Numbered from the stretch's first letter, positions 43,421 through 56,338 are shown. The stretch: 64,000 nt of DNA from Triglochin maritima (GCA_963682175.1 OY821771.1:15313001-15377000); one strand, 5' to 3'. Notes: a model not told the origin generated them from the sequence alone. Made by a program: numbers and translations.

Positions 43421-43813
43421 TCACTCATCAAGCAAATCCACATGGTTCCTCAGACCCATGGACTCGAAATGCATTTCGCCCTTGGCTTGGGATAAGGGTT
43501 TGGTGAATGGATCAGTTGTGTTGTTGTTTGTGTCCACCCATAACATATTTATTTTGCCTTCGTCGATAAAGTCACGTGTGACAAAGTACTTACAATCCAT
43601 GTACTTCACTTTGTGGTGTGATTTACGATAAAGGAACTTCTTAATCCACACTCCTTCCTTGCTCACTTCAGTGAAAACCATTACTTCAGAAGTGGTGGTT
43701 GAGTCGGCCGTAGTGCTTTGCGTCCAACTACGCCAACTCACAGCTCTACCATTCAGAAGGAAGACGTATCCTGATTGTGACCTTCTATCATGGGGATCAC
43801 TCATGAAACTCAC
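43421..43813 (-). pseudogene. C2 copia RNase H, C-terminal part
   Basis: DRRSQSGYVFLLNGRAVSW, then STTADSTTTSEVMVF and VWIKKFLYRK, ending with DPFTKPLSQAK and the C-terminal MGLRNHVDLL: the typical copia RNase H tail. The usual EAEY is changed to SEV, and a segment carrying the later catalytic residues is shortened. Confidence 0.85.
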
Positions 43814-43865
43814 ATCTTAAGAGCACTCGGCTATTAACTCTCTTTGTCCTCCATAAACAAGAAAC

Positions 43866-44971
43866 TTATATATCTTTGGTCCGGTTAAGGTACCTCAGAA
43901 TATTCTTGACCGTAGTCCAATGCTCAGGACTTGCGTTGGATTGGTGATGACTTGTCACGCTTAGAGCATACGAGACATCAGGTCTTGTGCAAGTCATCCC
44001 GTACATGATCGATCTTATTGCCGAAGCATAAGGGATATCTTTCATGTACTCCAAGTCGATGCGTGATTCAGCACGTTAAGACTTCTTGAGTTGCACACCC
44101 ATACTCATTGGCACATTGCCCTTTTTGGAGTTGTTCTTGCTGAACATTTCCAAGACCTTATCAATGTATGTACGTTGACTTAGGCCAATGAGTCTACGAT
44201 ATCTATCTCTATATATCTTGATTCCCAAGATGTATTGAGCCTCACCCATATCTTTCATTGAAAATGCAGATTTCAATGAACTTCTTGTTTGCTCAAACAA
44301 AGGTATATGATTTCCCATGAGAAGTATGTCATCGACATATAAGATCAAGAACACTATGTGGCTCCTACTAAACTTCTTGTATATACAAGAATCTTTCTTA
44401 CTTTGAACGAAGTGAATCTTTTTTACTTCTTCGTCAATGCGCTTGTTCCAACTCCTTGATGATTGTTTGAATCCATAAATAGATCTTTGAAGCTTGCATA
44501 CTTTCTCGCTATTCTTTGGATCTTCAAACCTTGAGGTTGTACCATGTACACATCATCCTCCAAGTTCCAATTAAGGAACGCCGTTTTGACATCTATTTGC
44601 CATATCTCATAATCATGAAATGTGGCAATAGCGAGCATAATCCGAATAGACTTGAACATGACAACCGGTGAAAAAGTTTCATCATAGTGAATTCCTTGAA
44701 CTTGAGTGAAACCTTTTGCTACAAGCCTCGCTTTGTAGGTTGTCACGTTCCCATCCATGTCCATCTTCCTCTTGAAAACCCATTTATTTTGAATGACCTT
44801 TTTCCCTTGAGGAATGTCAACCAAGTTCCACACTTGATTATCATACATGGATTCTATTTCGGATTCCATGGCCTTAAACCATAGTTTGGAGTCCTCTCTT
44901 TCCATTGCTTCTTGAAAGGTCAAGGGATCATCGCTATCTAGTACCATGATCTCATGAAGTCCCAAATACAT
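43866..44971 (-). pseudogene. C2 copia reverse transcriptase, in pieces
   Basis: From 44971: [88 protein letters not shown]. The frame breaks near 44420. 44354-44076 carries LYVDDILLMGN (the YVDD active site) and MKDMGEAQYILGIKIYRD. 44054-43866 carries the thumb-side ASAIRSIMYGMTCTRPDVSYAL. Several stops and shifts make it non-functional. Confidence 0.9.
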
Positions 44972-46140
44972 ATCGGGTTTCTTCCTTTCCCTCGTTGACC
45001 TTCTGAGTTATTTTGGTTCTACGAGTACTTCTCGAACTTCTTCCACAATTTCTTGTGGAATTGGTTCATGTTCGATTCTCGAACGTACACTAGGTGGGGA
45101 AGATTGAGTTTCTCTCATAATTTCTTGCGAGGGTCTCTCACTCACGCTCCCACTAACCAAAGGAACCTCGGTTGGGCTTTCATGATCTTGAATGTTACCA
45201 TTCATATCATGATTTTGTAGAATATGTTGAGTCTCCTCAAGCACAACTCTACTCCCACTACTTTTTATTCTTTCCAGAAATTCCTTTTCTAGAAATACGT
45301 CATCCCTCTCTACAATCACTCAATTGAAGGTTATATGCCAAAAGTAGTGTCCTCTTGTCTCACGAGGATAACCTATAAAGAAGCACTTATCCGCTTTTGG
45401 TTGAAGTTTGGTCGGCATCAATCTCTTGATGTAGACCTCACAACCCCAAATCTTGAGAAAATTGAGCTTAGGTGTCTTACCACTCCATAGCTCATAAGGC
45501 GTTTTCTCTACGGATTTGGATGGAACATTATTTAGTGTGTAAGTCGTAACTTCTAGTGCATAACTCCAAAACTAAAGTGGCAATTCAGCTTGACTCATCA
45601 TTGATCGAACCATGTCGAGTAATGTCCTATTCCTCCTTTCGGATACCCCATTCCACTGAGGTATACCGGGAGGGGTGAGTTGTGGTACAATACCACACTC
45701 CTTTAGGAATGAGTCAAATTCGGTACTTAAGTACTCACCTCCACGATCCATTCGTAGAGACTTGATTTTCTTGTTGATTTGGTTCTCTACTTCATTCTTG
45801 AATTCCTTGAACTTGTCAAGGATTCACTTTTGTTTCTCATTAGATAAATATAGCCATAACGACTATAGTCATCCGTGAACGTAATGAAGTACCTAAAACC
45901 GTCTCTTGCACTAGTACTCATCGGACTACATACATCGAAATGTATCAAATCCAACAAGTCATTCACTATCGGTCCTTTCTTCTTGAAAGTACTCTTGGTC
46001 ATCTTGCCCATTAGGCAAGGTTCGCACGTCTCCAATGATTTAAAATCAAGTTGACCAAGAAGGTTAGCTTCTTGCAATTTCTTGATGCGTTTTTCATTTA
46101 TGTGACCAAGACGATAGTGCCACAAGAGTGTATCATTCAC
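44972..46140 (-). pseudogene. C2 copia integrase, broken
   Basis: 46140-45787 encodes the pre-integrase zinc region (LWHYRLGHINEKRIKKLQEA, CEPCLMGKM) and the core start (LIHFDVCSPMS, FTDDYSRYGYIYLM). From about 45780 to 45320 the translation in shifted frames shows MDRGGEYLS, NGVSERRNRTLLDMVRSMM and CEVYIKRLMPTKL, including the second Asp and the Glu of the catalytic triad. 45319-45008 is the linker to RT (DVFLEKEFLERI). Confidence 0.85.
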
Positions 46141-46271
46141 GTGAGTAGTTTTAAGCCTTTGTTATTGATGTTTAAGATTTGTTTATTATTCAATTCAAGC
46201 AAATAGAGACCTTTCCTGACGAATGCATTTGCATAGAAAATACAATTCTTCGATATAGACAAGCAAGAATT

Positions 46272-46565
46272 TTAAATATTTATATTAAAATTATCTATAT
46301 CCAAACATGATACAGAAATCTTGCTAAGCGAAGGCACATAATAAACATTCTTTAAACATAAATTTAAACCACTAGATAATTGAAGCTCCACAGAATCTTG
46401 TGCAATCGCAGCAACGCTCACACCATTTCCGACCTTCAAAATCATCTCGTTCTTTACGAGTTCTTTCCTATCCTTTAGTAGTTGCACATTAGAAATTATG
46501 TGAGCACAAGATCCGGTATCAATTACCCATCTAAGTACTTTACGATAATTAAGTAACATCGTCAT
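46272..46565 (-). pseudogene. C2 copia aspartic protease
   Basis: WVIDTGSCAHIISN contains the D-T-G-S active site, followed by LKVGNGVSVAAIA and LKNVYYVPSLSKISVS, the usual pol-type copia protease. Between it and integrase (46141-46271) the frame is interrupted. Confidence 0.85.
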
Positions 46566-46861
46566 CTATGAGATATAGCATTAAGTTATTCAATAACAAC
46601 AAATAAAAATTACCACAAACACAAATATAGATGTAGAATAAAAATTTAAACATAAAACTTATATAACAAAAAGTGAGTGAATGTGTCATCTGACTTAAAA
46701 TCTAAGTAATTGAATTCAATAACTCAATTTGAACAGGAGCATTTTTATTAATGAAATTTGTCAAATCATTTATTAATGCAACTTAACTATTATCTTGAAA
46801 AAACAAACCTAAGAGACCAAGAGTCGTGAGCTAACTACAATTGAGTTTTGGCTTCCTACAA
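46566..46861. other. A/T-rich remnant, no gene seen
   Basis: About 300 bases of A/T-rich sequence between C2 protease and P. It is probably decayed C2 gag or flank. I recognise no domain, tRNA or repeat. Confidence 0.4.
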
Positions 46862-47634
46862 TAGGTCATATCATGCATATATCCAGGTCATATATCCTCC
46901 ATTTTCAGCCTAAGCAATGCTATGTAACGATTTTTATGTTTAAATTTCAGGAAAAAAAGGTTTAAGAAGAAAATGACACAAAAACGACTAAAACGCGGGA
47001 AAATGACTGATCAATGAGACATATGGACCTATTTGCAAGATGAAAGGACTTGGATGTATTCAAATAGTAAACTGAGAAACTTCACACAATCATACGGAGT
47101 ATTCTGGCAATTAGATTCCAGCCCAGACTCAAACAACCAATCAGGATGCATCCCACGTGAATAATTGAAACAATTAAGAAGGCATCAGACCAATTCGGAC
47201 CGCCAATTGGTGGTCCATTTTGGTCAAGATCCGACCTGGCTTCTCATGGTTGTGTATTATATTGTTTATATCCATTTTAGGCATGTTTCAGTAGTCTCAC
47301 ACCGGGGGATGGTCCTCGGTTGCCTTTTTCATATCTATTAATAGAACTCATCTTCTTCCTTTGTAAACCAACACATTGCTTGGTGGCCATTCTCTAAACT
47401 TGGAGTGAGCCTTTGGAGCAAAACTGAAGTGGAGGTAATGCTACTCGTAATGTGAGTCATCAATAAAATAATTTCCAAATCTATTTTAATGTTGTCTCTT
47501 TTCAATACTTGCATGTTTAGCGTAGTTTTATTTTCTTAATCTTAGTATAATCAGTTAAAATCTTTCTTTCGTAGTATAATTCTTAGCTTAATGATTAGTG
47601 AGTAAATCCACCCCATTTGGGGGTGCAGGTATAT
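46862..47634 (+). repeat. P 5' LTR, first part
   Basis: The start is degraded (GGTCATATCATGC where others have TGATTGACATCATATC). Palindrome at 47198-47215. The TATA box is altered to TATTAATA near 47336. AATAAAAT near 47463. Confidence 0.7.
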
Positions 47635-49032
47635 TGATTATTGTTTGAGATTAAAGTTTAAACCGCAAGTGCGCGGACGCGATGAAGCGGTGGCAATTTC
47701 GAGTCGATCCACAGGGAGGTTAGTCAACTCTGGTTTATTCAAAATCAAGTGGAAAAAGGGGGAAGAGATTTGATTACGCAAAGCTAAACTACACTAAACT
47801 AGTAAGTAAGAAATATGAAAGAAAGCAACTAGCGATTGATTAAACTAAACTAAGAGAACTTAGGAAAAGGTTGGAAATTAGGAAGAAAACCCCCTAAGGG
47901 GTGGAGTGTGTGTACACACACAATAAGATGGTGAAGAATGCATTCAATTGGCACAAATGTAGGTTGTGTTTTCATGCATAGGAAGTGTCTAATGGGTATG
48001 GCAAAACCTATCAATCCAATCACTAACCTAGTTGATTAACATTATCATACACGAGTTGGTTATTTAAGAACCTAAACATGCATGGGAGGTGTCTAATAGT
48101 TGTGGCAAAACCCATCAAGTTAAATATTCTATCCTAAACAAGAAAGCATACATTCACATTTATCAACACATTTCATAACAAAGCATTCATTTCCATTCTT
48201 TATTGCATGTATAAACATCATCTCCACCCCCAGAGGGTGATGGATCTACTCACTAATCATTAAACTATAAACTAAAAAAACATTCTAATTATACTATGAT
48301 AAAGAAAACAAACAAGCTAAACATGCAAGCATTAAAACTAAGACAATATTAAAACAAACTACGAAGAATTATTTTATTAAATGACTCACATTACAAGTAG
48401 CATTCTTCACCACCTTTAGTTTTTCTCCAAGGCTTACTCCAAGTAGAGAGAATTCCACCAAGCAATGAGTGAATACAACGGAGAAGGAAGAGTTCTACTT
48501 ATAGGCATGAAAAAAGGTAATCGGGGTCAATCCCACGGTATGGGACTAAAACGCATACCATATATGGACTAAATACAACCTACTCTAACACCCGACTGAA
48601 GAACGTGTCATTTGGGGCCAAATGGACAGCCAATTGGAAGTTTGGGATAGTCAATTGGCGGTCTGGATGGGCTTGATCGGGTCTGGTTTCTAGTGGCTTG
48701 ATTCTGACTTGATTTCTTCATATTTGGGGAACCCGATTTGGTTGTTGATGTTTGGGCCTGGATCTAATTGTCAAAATACTCCTCATGATGGTGTGTAGCT
48801 TCTTGATTTTCTCATTGATCCTTTTGGTTTTACATCCGGGTCCTTCTCTCTTTCATCTCAGTCCATAAGTCTTGCAACTTAGTCCTTTTCCTTGCTTTTG
48901 AGTCATTTTTGAGTCTCTTCTTCCCAACCCGTTTATTCCTGAAACATAACCATAAAACTCATTACATAGCATTGCTTATGCTAAAAATAAAGGATATAGG
49001 ACACAAATATATGCATGATATGATGTCAATCA
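47635..49032 (-). repeat. Solo LTR inserted in P 5' LTR, opposite strand
   Basis: The left edge TGATTATTG and right edge GATGTCAATCA form a reversed LTR of the N1/E0 kind, with the ACCGCAAGT U5 block at 47658 and a degraded palindrome pair at 48625-48642 and 48646-48663. The flanks TATAT and ATTAT are only a weak target-duplication match. P sequence is continuous across the insertion when compared with N4. Confidence 0.75.
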
Positions 49033-49674
49033 ATTATGTAATGTGTTAGTGATGGGTTCTTTTTATCTTGTGTCATTTCTCATGCTTAATGTAGATCTAT
49101 GTTTGTAACTTGCTAAAACTTGTACTAGATAAGATAATGGCCACACTAGGTACTTGTCTCATGCTAGATCTAGAGTTTATCTTGTTGTTTATAAATGACT
49201 ATCATATTATGGTAAATGGCTTGTTATGTATGGATGCTTGATTAGTAGAGAATGCATGAATGTATTGAGTTGTATGGATGGTTAATTGATGTCCTAATGT
49301 CCACACTAGGTACAACGTTCATTCTTGAGAACTCAAAGTGCATTTTAAATTCATGTCTAACTTTATTAGTCATGTATTCATGTAAATGTAGTTGATGTTC
49401 ATTAGACTCCACACTAGTTCCTAGTTGATTTCACCTACTTTACACACTTTGCCTCATGTTATCAAGAACCACTCACACACGTACATACCTACACACCTCC
49501 AATCCATGGGGGTTTGGTTTAATTGTTGATTCATTCATCGTTTAGTTTAGTAGTTACTTTAGAATAATTCATTCATTCTCCTCTCCTTTCCCACTCAAGT
49601 AGGGTAGTAACAACAACACTCACAACTCCATGTGGACCGACGTTGTGAACTTGCGGTTATTAAAACGATCAATT
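49033..49674 (+). repeat. P 5' LTR, second part
   Basis: Diverged U5 with the 'cacactagg' segments and an end block (GTGGACCGACG, ACTTGCGGTTATTAAAACGA) in which the GCCACCGCTTCAACGCGG core has been lost. Confidence 0.65.
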
Positions 49675-49681
49675 AAGTTTT

Positions 49682-49698
49682 TGGCATCGTTGTCAGGG
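49682..49698 (+). other. P primer-binding site, degraded
   Basis: TGGCATCGTTGTCAGGG, four mismatches to tRNA-Asp, mostly of the C-to-T/G-to-A kind expected from methylated-cytosine decay. Confidence 0.7.
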
Positions 49699-50807
49699 AA
49701 TTGGTTGTTGTCGTTGTTGTTTCCACCATTTCAATGATTTTTTTACATTTTCTTTTAATTTTGTTACTGGAGAGGGGAAGAACACTAAAGCAAAACAGCA
49801 CACATGAGAAGTTTGGGGACCAGAAACCCCAAACAATCCGCCAATGGCTGATTTTCATCCACCAGTGGTAGATTTGGTGAGCATCTTTGCTTACATGTTT
49901 CTAGTGTAGCTTTCTCTTTATATTCATAGCTTGTATCTGCCACTTTCCACTTTATATATGATATGTTTTGATGCCAGAAATTAATTTGTCATACATAGTT
50001 CCCTCTTTAAGAAAACTTGCCCTTTAAAAATCAAAGCAAAAGAGTAGATTGATTGTCATCTAGGTCATGCATCATTTGTAGACTTTGCACGCATTCGTCT
50101 TTCTTTTCTTTTATCGATCACTGGCATGAGGTACGTGCATTCTTCTCTTTCAACATGCATGGTTAAAGCATGCATTAGTTAGTAAGGTCCATCGGGATAA
50201 GTGTGAGTGAGAATTTTTTTGGAAAGTTGATTTCTTGATTAAGACTCAAAACGCTACTAAGGAGGGGTTGTCTCATACAAGATAAGGTGGGGGATTTCAT
50301 CACCCCTTCATTCGCCCCAAAAATCACACTAATTTGAAGCCCTAATTAAAATCAAGTCGACATTGGCCCTTAGGACTTCGGGTGCACTTAGAAGACAATC
50401 TCATTCTCGACATCATGGCCCGAACGTCGTGGTTTGCTTAGTTGCATTGAGACTTTTGGGACCTCCAGGTCTTGACTTTCTCATTCGGCTTTGTGACCTT
50501 TGGCCGAGGGAGGTGAGGCGTTCAGGAGTGTGGGGAGTCACGGTTAGGCGTCGTCTAGCCTAAGGTCCTATAGTCAACCTTAGGTTTGTTTGAGCCGTGT
50601 TTGCTAGCTTAGGCTTTTTCCCAATCCCATTACCCGCACTAGCTCTTAAGGCTTCTTCTCTTCTCACCAGAGTATCTTCCCCTCTACTTATATGATTTAG
50701 TCTCCTCCCCTTTACACCTTCTCTTAGTGTTTTAGGGTCAAGTCATTTTTTGACGAGCGTGATCTCGTGATGGTGAGAGTAGTCCATTTGAGAGCGTTAT
50801 TTTTGAG
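49699..50807 (+). other. P leader
   Basis: Homologous to the Q leader. The palindrome pair is almost erased (49838-49870), yet the donor-like GGTGAGC (GT at 49877) persists. Confidence 0.6.
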
Positions 50808-50962
50808 ATGGATGGTTACATGGCGATCATTCATTTCATTATTGAGACCAGGACCACTCTCCCTGGTATACCCAACCCATGTACCCTGGGTGCCTAAAAC
50901 AAACACACAACATGGTTCACACTATTTTAATTGTGTGGCTGAGCAGTCTTAAGATTGGGGTA
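50808..50962 (+). pseudogene. P gag-like ORF, first part
   Basis: ATGGATGGTTACATG start as in Q, with early frame breaks. It runs into Q at GGGTA. Confidence 0.65.
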
Positions 50963-52131
50963 TGATTGACATCATTTCATGCTTATATTTGTATCTTATA
51001 TCCATTATCTTACACCTAAGCAATGCTACGTGATGAGTTTTAAGTTTGAATTTCAGAAATAAATAGGTTTGAAGAGATGAATCATAAAAGGACCCAAGAG
51101 CAGGGAAAAAGGACTGAGTTGTGAGACCTGGGGACTAAGATGCAAGGGAGAAGGACCTGAACGTAAGACTGAAGGACCAAAGAGCAAAATATAAAAATCC
51201 ACAGCATTATGGGGAGTATTTTGGCCATTCGATTCTGGTCGGAGCTCCAATATACGAAGTATATGCATCAAAGACCAACAAAGACATCCAAAAAAGCCCA
51301 CAACAAATTCCAGACGGATCCTGACCCGATAGACCGCCAATTGGCAGTCTGTTTGGCTCCGAATCCGCTAAGCTTTGGTGGGCATGTGTATTAGAGTTTG
51401 TTTATTCTATTTCTGGTATTTGTTTAGTCCCATACCAAGAGATTGTCCCGGATTACCTTTTTCTATGGCTATAAATAGAACTATTCACCTTCTATTGTAA
51501 ACTAGTCATTGCTTGGTGGCATTCTCTCTACTTGGAGTAAGCCTTGAAGCAAAACTCAAGGTGGAGAAGAATGCTACCTTCAATGTGGGTCATTGTTAAT
51601 AAAATAATTGTTCTTAGTTTCTTTAATATTGGAAACACAATTCGTAGTGTATGTACTCTTGTCTCCTTTACCTTGGTTAATGCCTTGTATGTTTTAATGA
51701 TATTGGGTTATCTTATTTCATGTGGAGGCATAGTAGGGTCTAGTCTTTATACATGAGTTCATTTAGCTTCATTCCAATTATTGTCTTGTATGTTTTAATT
51801 ATATGATCTTATCTTATTTCATGTGGAGGAAAAGTTGGATTTAGTTTTATGATTTCATGCACTAGATATTGTGAGGAGCATAATTGAACACACACACACA
51901 TCTTTATACTCATATTATTTCTCTACCCCTTATGGGGTTTAGTTTTATTGTTTCTCTTCCATTTCCTTTTTGCATTTCAGTGTAGTTTAGTGTAACCAAC
52001 ATTTCTCTCCTTTCTTTCCCACTTGCCTTCGCACAAACCAAAAGTCGACACACCTCCCTGTCGATCCACTTGTATTTGCCACCACTTCAACGCGGTCGTG
52101 CACTTGCGGTTTAATATAAAACGTATCATCA
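50963..52131 (+). repeat. Q 5' LTR with internal deletion
   Basis: 1169 bases against 1524 in the 3' LTR. A segment is missing at about 51620 between short TTTAATATT-like repeats. Palindrome at 51332-51349, TATA at 51470-51477. Confidence 0.88.
51470..51477 (+). promoter_or_regulatory. TATA box of Q 5' LTR
   Basis: TATAAATA in GGCTATAAATAGAAC, about 120 bases after the palindrome. Confidence 0.7.
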
Positions 52132-52137
52132 AGTTTT

Positions 52138-52154
52138 TGGCGTTGTTACCAGGG
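52138..52154 (+). other. Q primer-binding site
   Basis: TGGCGTTGTTACCAGGG, a tRNA-Asp site with four transition-type changes. It would prime poorly. Confidence 0.75.
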
Positions 52155-53264
52155 AGGTGCTCTGTCCAGACTTTGGTTTGGACGATTCAAGTGTTTTAAT
52201 TTTTCATTTTTAGTTTTGGTTTGTTGCAGGTGTTGTAAGAAGCAAGGGGAGGCTACCTGAGAAACTGGGGGAACAATTGCGCAAAAGGGACCGCCAATCA
52301 GCGGTCTGAATACCGCCAATTGGCGGCCTGGTGAGTTGTGTTCTTCCCAAATTTTGTTCTGGTAGTTTATGCTTTCATATTAGTGGTCTGCGAGTTCTAT
52401 TTTGTATGTTTTAACCTGTAGTTAGCTCCTCTATTAATAATCAATCCCCTTTAATCAACTTGGACCATAAAAGTCAAAGCAAAATATTAGACTTCTTGCC
52501 ATCTAGGTCATGCATCATTTGTAGACCTTGCACGCATTTGTCTTTTCTTTGCTTTACATTTTTGTTGTTTATTGCTGGCGTGAGGTACGTGCACCCAAAT
52601 CTCTCATTCATGCATGTTTCGATCATGCCTTAGTTAGTAAGGTGCATCGGGACAAGAGTGAGTTGAGCGTTTGATTGGAGTGTCGATTGCTAGATTTAAG
52701 AACAAAACACTGCTAAGGAGGGGTTGTCCCATAAAAGATAAGGTGGGGGATTTCATCACCTTTTCCTTGGCCCCAAAAATCACTCTTAATAAAAGTCTTA
52801 ATTCTAAAAGCAAGTAGACATTGACCCTAAGGATTTCGGACGCACTAGGAGAGTAATCTAGTTGAGACTGTCATGGACTGATCGGCGTTGCCTACCTTGT
52901 CGATAGTAGGAGGTACTGGATCTCCAGATCTGGTATCACTTGCTGGGCATTGTGGTCTTCGTTGTAGGGAGGTGAGGCGTGTCGAGGCTAGTGACCTCAA
53001 AGTTAGGCGTCGTCTAACCTAAGGACCCATTGCCTTACATTGTTTGAGTCGTGCTTGCTAGATTAGCCTTCTACCTTCTCCGATTACCCACACTAGTCTC
53101 TAGGATTCTTCCCTTCTCCTCTGAGTCATCTTCTTCTCACCTATTCTACGTTATAGTCTCCTCCCCTTTACACTCTCTGTTAGCGTTTTAGGGTCGAGTC
53201 GAGCACTTTTTGCGAGCTTAGCCTCGTGGTTGTGAGAGTGGTCGACTGGAGAGAGTTTTTTGAG
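52155..53264 (+). other. Q leader
   Basis: Palindromes at 52289-52306 and 52312-52328, donor-like GGTGAGT (GT at 52331). The rest is noncoding and shared with M1 and P. Confidence 0.7.
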
Positions 53265-54755
53265 ATGGATGGTTACATGGGCGACCATCCATATCATTGT
53301 TGGGACCAGGACAATTCTTCCTAGTATTCCGAACCCATGCAACCTGGGGTGGCTCAGACTAACACCCTGTATGGTTGGGACAATCTTAATTGTGTGACTG
53401 AGCAATCTTCATATTGGGGTAACATGAGAGAGGCACCGACTGCTAGACCACAATCTAGTTATGTCGGATCATATGCTGGTGAACAAACTGAGACATTACA
53501 ACAAATTTTGGCCTCTTTCATGCGTACGGTAGACGACATGAGTGCACCGGTGGCTCCAGTAGTCGTGTCGTGCGACTCTTGTGGGTTGAGTGGTCATGTT
53601 GTCGGGGAATGTCCTTATGTTCCCCCAGAGCCTGAGTATTAGCATACATTTTCCCAAAATGAACAATATGACCATTACGCATCCACGTACAACCGGAGAG
53701 GGATAGATTCGTGGGGTGACAATTCTAATTAAAATTCTTATACTCCATTTTCACCCCAGTATCCTCCTCCCGAATACCCAGAATTCTACCAACACCCCAC
53801 TTCAAATCATTGGACTCATTCTCAGCCCATCAACACCCAACCCCAAAATTTCCCAAGCTCTGACTTGGACCTCATAGTTGACCGCATACATGATTCCTTG
53901 AAACAAACTTTCCTTACGTTCATGGAAACCACTCAACATTCCATACAAAATATGGCACTACAAGTGAGTCAAATGACGCAGCAATTACGTGAATGTGAGG
54001 AGAGTAACTTTTCTTGTCAACATGAGGATTCATCTTTTCATATCGAACCACCACCACATCCACAAATTCAAAGCACAATCTTTCAAAGTCAAACTCCTAG
54101 TCAGTCTGAGGGACTTGGGGTTTCAATTCACGATCACTTGGTAGAGCATTCGATTCCAATTGAGAAAAACATGGACCAATTTCATTATGAGTCGGCACAG
54201 GATTGTGCCTTATCTTTTTCTCCCGTGACCCTTGAGCCACATGATCTTCAAGTTGTGACTCTTAAGTACTCACCTCTGGTGGAGCAAGAGCTCCCTAGTA
54301 CCCTCAATTTCAAACAACCTGATGAGAGTTTGCCTCTCACTATTGTTCCTGATCATCTTGGAAATGATGGAACATCAAACAACTACATTGCTAATGAGGG
54401 TATTAGGAGTTCCTTGGAGGATACCTTGGGTAAGAGACCCACTTTTTGTTTGCCTGGTGAGTCGGACATGCCTAACGAGGTTCTTGACCTCGTTCCGACC
54501 CACCAACATTTTGGTTGGAGAGTTTTGATTGACGATTGTAACTTCAGTACTACAACGGGAGAAACTCTTCTTCTGTTTCCCCTTATTTCCCAAACTCTTG
54601 AGAGGTTCAAGCTCTTTCAGTTTGATCCTTTGAAAGAGACGCCTTTGCATCTCATTCATGAACCTCTCTTTTCATCTTGTGCGTTTTGTGAACGGGGCCC
54701 AAACATGAGTATTCTGACCCCGCGTGGTGTCATGTTCCCTTTCCAAGTATATTGA
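53265..54755 (+). pseudogene. Q zinc-knuckle / helical / GWRV protein
   Basis: One frame of 496 codons from ATG 53265 (MDGYMGDHPYHCWD, shared with M1) to 54755, broken only by TAG 53322, TAG 53640 and TAA 53730. Order: Tyr/Trp-rich N-terminus, zinc knuckle CDSCGLSGHVVGEC near residue 105, Pro/Tyr-rich stretch, helical segment (DSLKQTFLTFMETTQHSIQNM) near residue 205, His/Pro/Gln-rich linker, then the C-terminal module with SPVTLEPHDL, GIRSSLEDTLG, GWRV (54513-54524, residue 417) and FQFDPLKETPL. The knuckle and helix match the C-terminal half of N1/N3 Gag, so capsid was lost and the module kept. It may bind element RNA. The role of the module is unknown. Confidence 0.82.
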
Positions 54756-56325
54756 CCCACTTTTGACAAATGAAGATGGGAACTTAAGTTTGTACATAGT
54801 TATCTTTTAAAAAAGTACAATAAAAGACTCCTTCAGTGAGCATCGATTGTTGTGGGCTCCAACCCTTGAGTATTTGGGCCCCATTTCTTTCACGTATTCG
54901 TATCCCTTCTTTAGCATCTCACAGGTTTTGAGGGAATTCGGGTTTTTTGTCCATCAACATAACCTTGAACTTCTTTTTGCGCTTCATATTGGTGAGATCT
55001 TTCCTTTTTCATGCATAAATCCATGTAGCATCTTGCTCACATTCATTGAGGACAATGTATGAAGTAGGTGTGGGGGGGTGTTTTACGTGTGTACATAGTC
55101 GAGTCTTTTTCCTTTGATTTTATTTTCTTTTGTCTGCATTGTTAGGGTCGTGTTAGTGTGCTACATTTAATATCGATATATCTGCTTTCCATGATCCTTG
55201 GGTGACTTGTCTTCTTTTGCTTGCCTAGTACTTCAAAATTTTCACATCTCTTTCAAAATCGTCATGTGTTTACGAAAGTAAATGTTTTGTGGGTTTTGCG
55301 TGTGTTTGACAAGTGCAAAACCGTTGAAAGGCAAAGTAAAAAGAAAGCTCCCAAAATTGTCTTGAACTTGATGCATTAGGATATCTAGTACAGTGGCTTT
55401 AGGATTTATCTAGTTGTTAGGATGCACCCCAGTTTTCCCTCGGGGGTGAGTAATCATAGGGTTTCAGTGCTCAAACATTTAAAGAAGTCCACCCTGAACC
55501 TAATAAGTCAATAATTCGTGTCTGTTAATTTATGGGAGTTTGTTGTAGTCAAGGACCCTTGAAATCTTGTTCTGAGACATTAAGTGTAGGGGTTTTGGTT
55601 CATGTGTAGATAAGAAATAAGTGAGTAAGTGTTCTCTCTTCTCACACGGCTCCTATCACTCGGGAAAGTAGGTCTGAGGGGACTTTGTGCCTGGTGCTTT
55701 CGAGTCATCTGACTTGGGATGCGTTTACCGAACTCTCGTTACACGGGTGGTAGGGATTGCCCTATGTGGAGATTTTGGTAAAGGTGTACGTGATAGTGTA
55801 AGTTCTCATGGGCAATGATGCACGAAACCTGACCCTGGGAGAATGAAACTCCAACTAATAAAAAGAAAAGAAGAAAAAAATGAGAAAAGAAACAAAAAGA
55901 AAATAATGGTAATGCAAATAAGAACCTTAATGGACTTTACACTTTGTAGCACTTGAGGATGTTGAGGTTGTCCATGTCTTTTACTTAATTCCTTATTTAA
56001 CTTGCACGAATGGTTCATTAGGCTAGGTGTGTGGACTGATTACCCTTATAGAGTCGGGTCGTAGGATTACCGCGTCCAATGATCGACAAAATTTGTCCAA
56101 CGAGTCGAGTGTCTAGATTGAATAATGCATCTTGTTCGGATTTTGTGGGTATATCCGCTGAAAACCCTATGGAGACAACACTCCTCCTCCTTGGCAACAA
56201 GGAGGTTTAACGGCTTGTTGCACATGCTAAGTGCAACCGTGATTCCTACGAAAGTGAGTTAGGATTTCTTATTTCTCGTTTGCTTTTCTCTTTCTTTGTT
56301 TTGCTCGGGACTAGCAAAATCTTAG
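54756..56325 (+). other. Q 3' UTR
   Basis: Shared block by block with N1, N3 and M1. AATAAAAG near 54822, ATTGAGGACAAT and internal PPT-like TAGGTGTGGGGGGGT at 55064-55078, A/G-rich tract at about 55858-55905. Confidence 0.75.
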
Positions 56326-56335
56326 GTGTGGGGGT
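56322..56335 (+). other. Q polypurine tract
   Basis: TTAGGTGTGGGGGT immediately before the 3' LTR. Confidence 0.75.
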
Positions 56336-56338
56336 ATT

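Larger units (their letters stand above)
42828..46861 (-). mobile_element. C2: decayed Ty1/copia element
   Basis: The minus-strand order is protease, integrase, RT, RNase H, LTR, the diagnostic copia order (integrase before RT). No gag or 5' LTR is recognisable. The reading frame is broken into many pieces. It abuts truncated M1 on the left and truncated P on the right. Confidence 0.85.

Noticed and set aside
46566..46861. Possible host intergenic or promoter segment
   Set aside because: Only short A/T-rich sequence between two decayed elements. Nothing supports a gene or promoter.
47630..49037. Perfect target duplication for the solo LTR in P
   Set aside because: TATAT versus ATTAT match at only three of five positions. 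The insertion is inferred from continuity of P instead.
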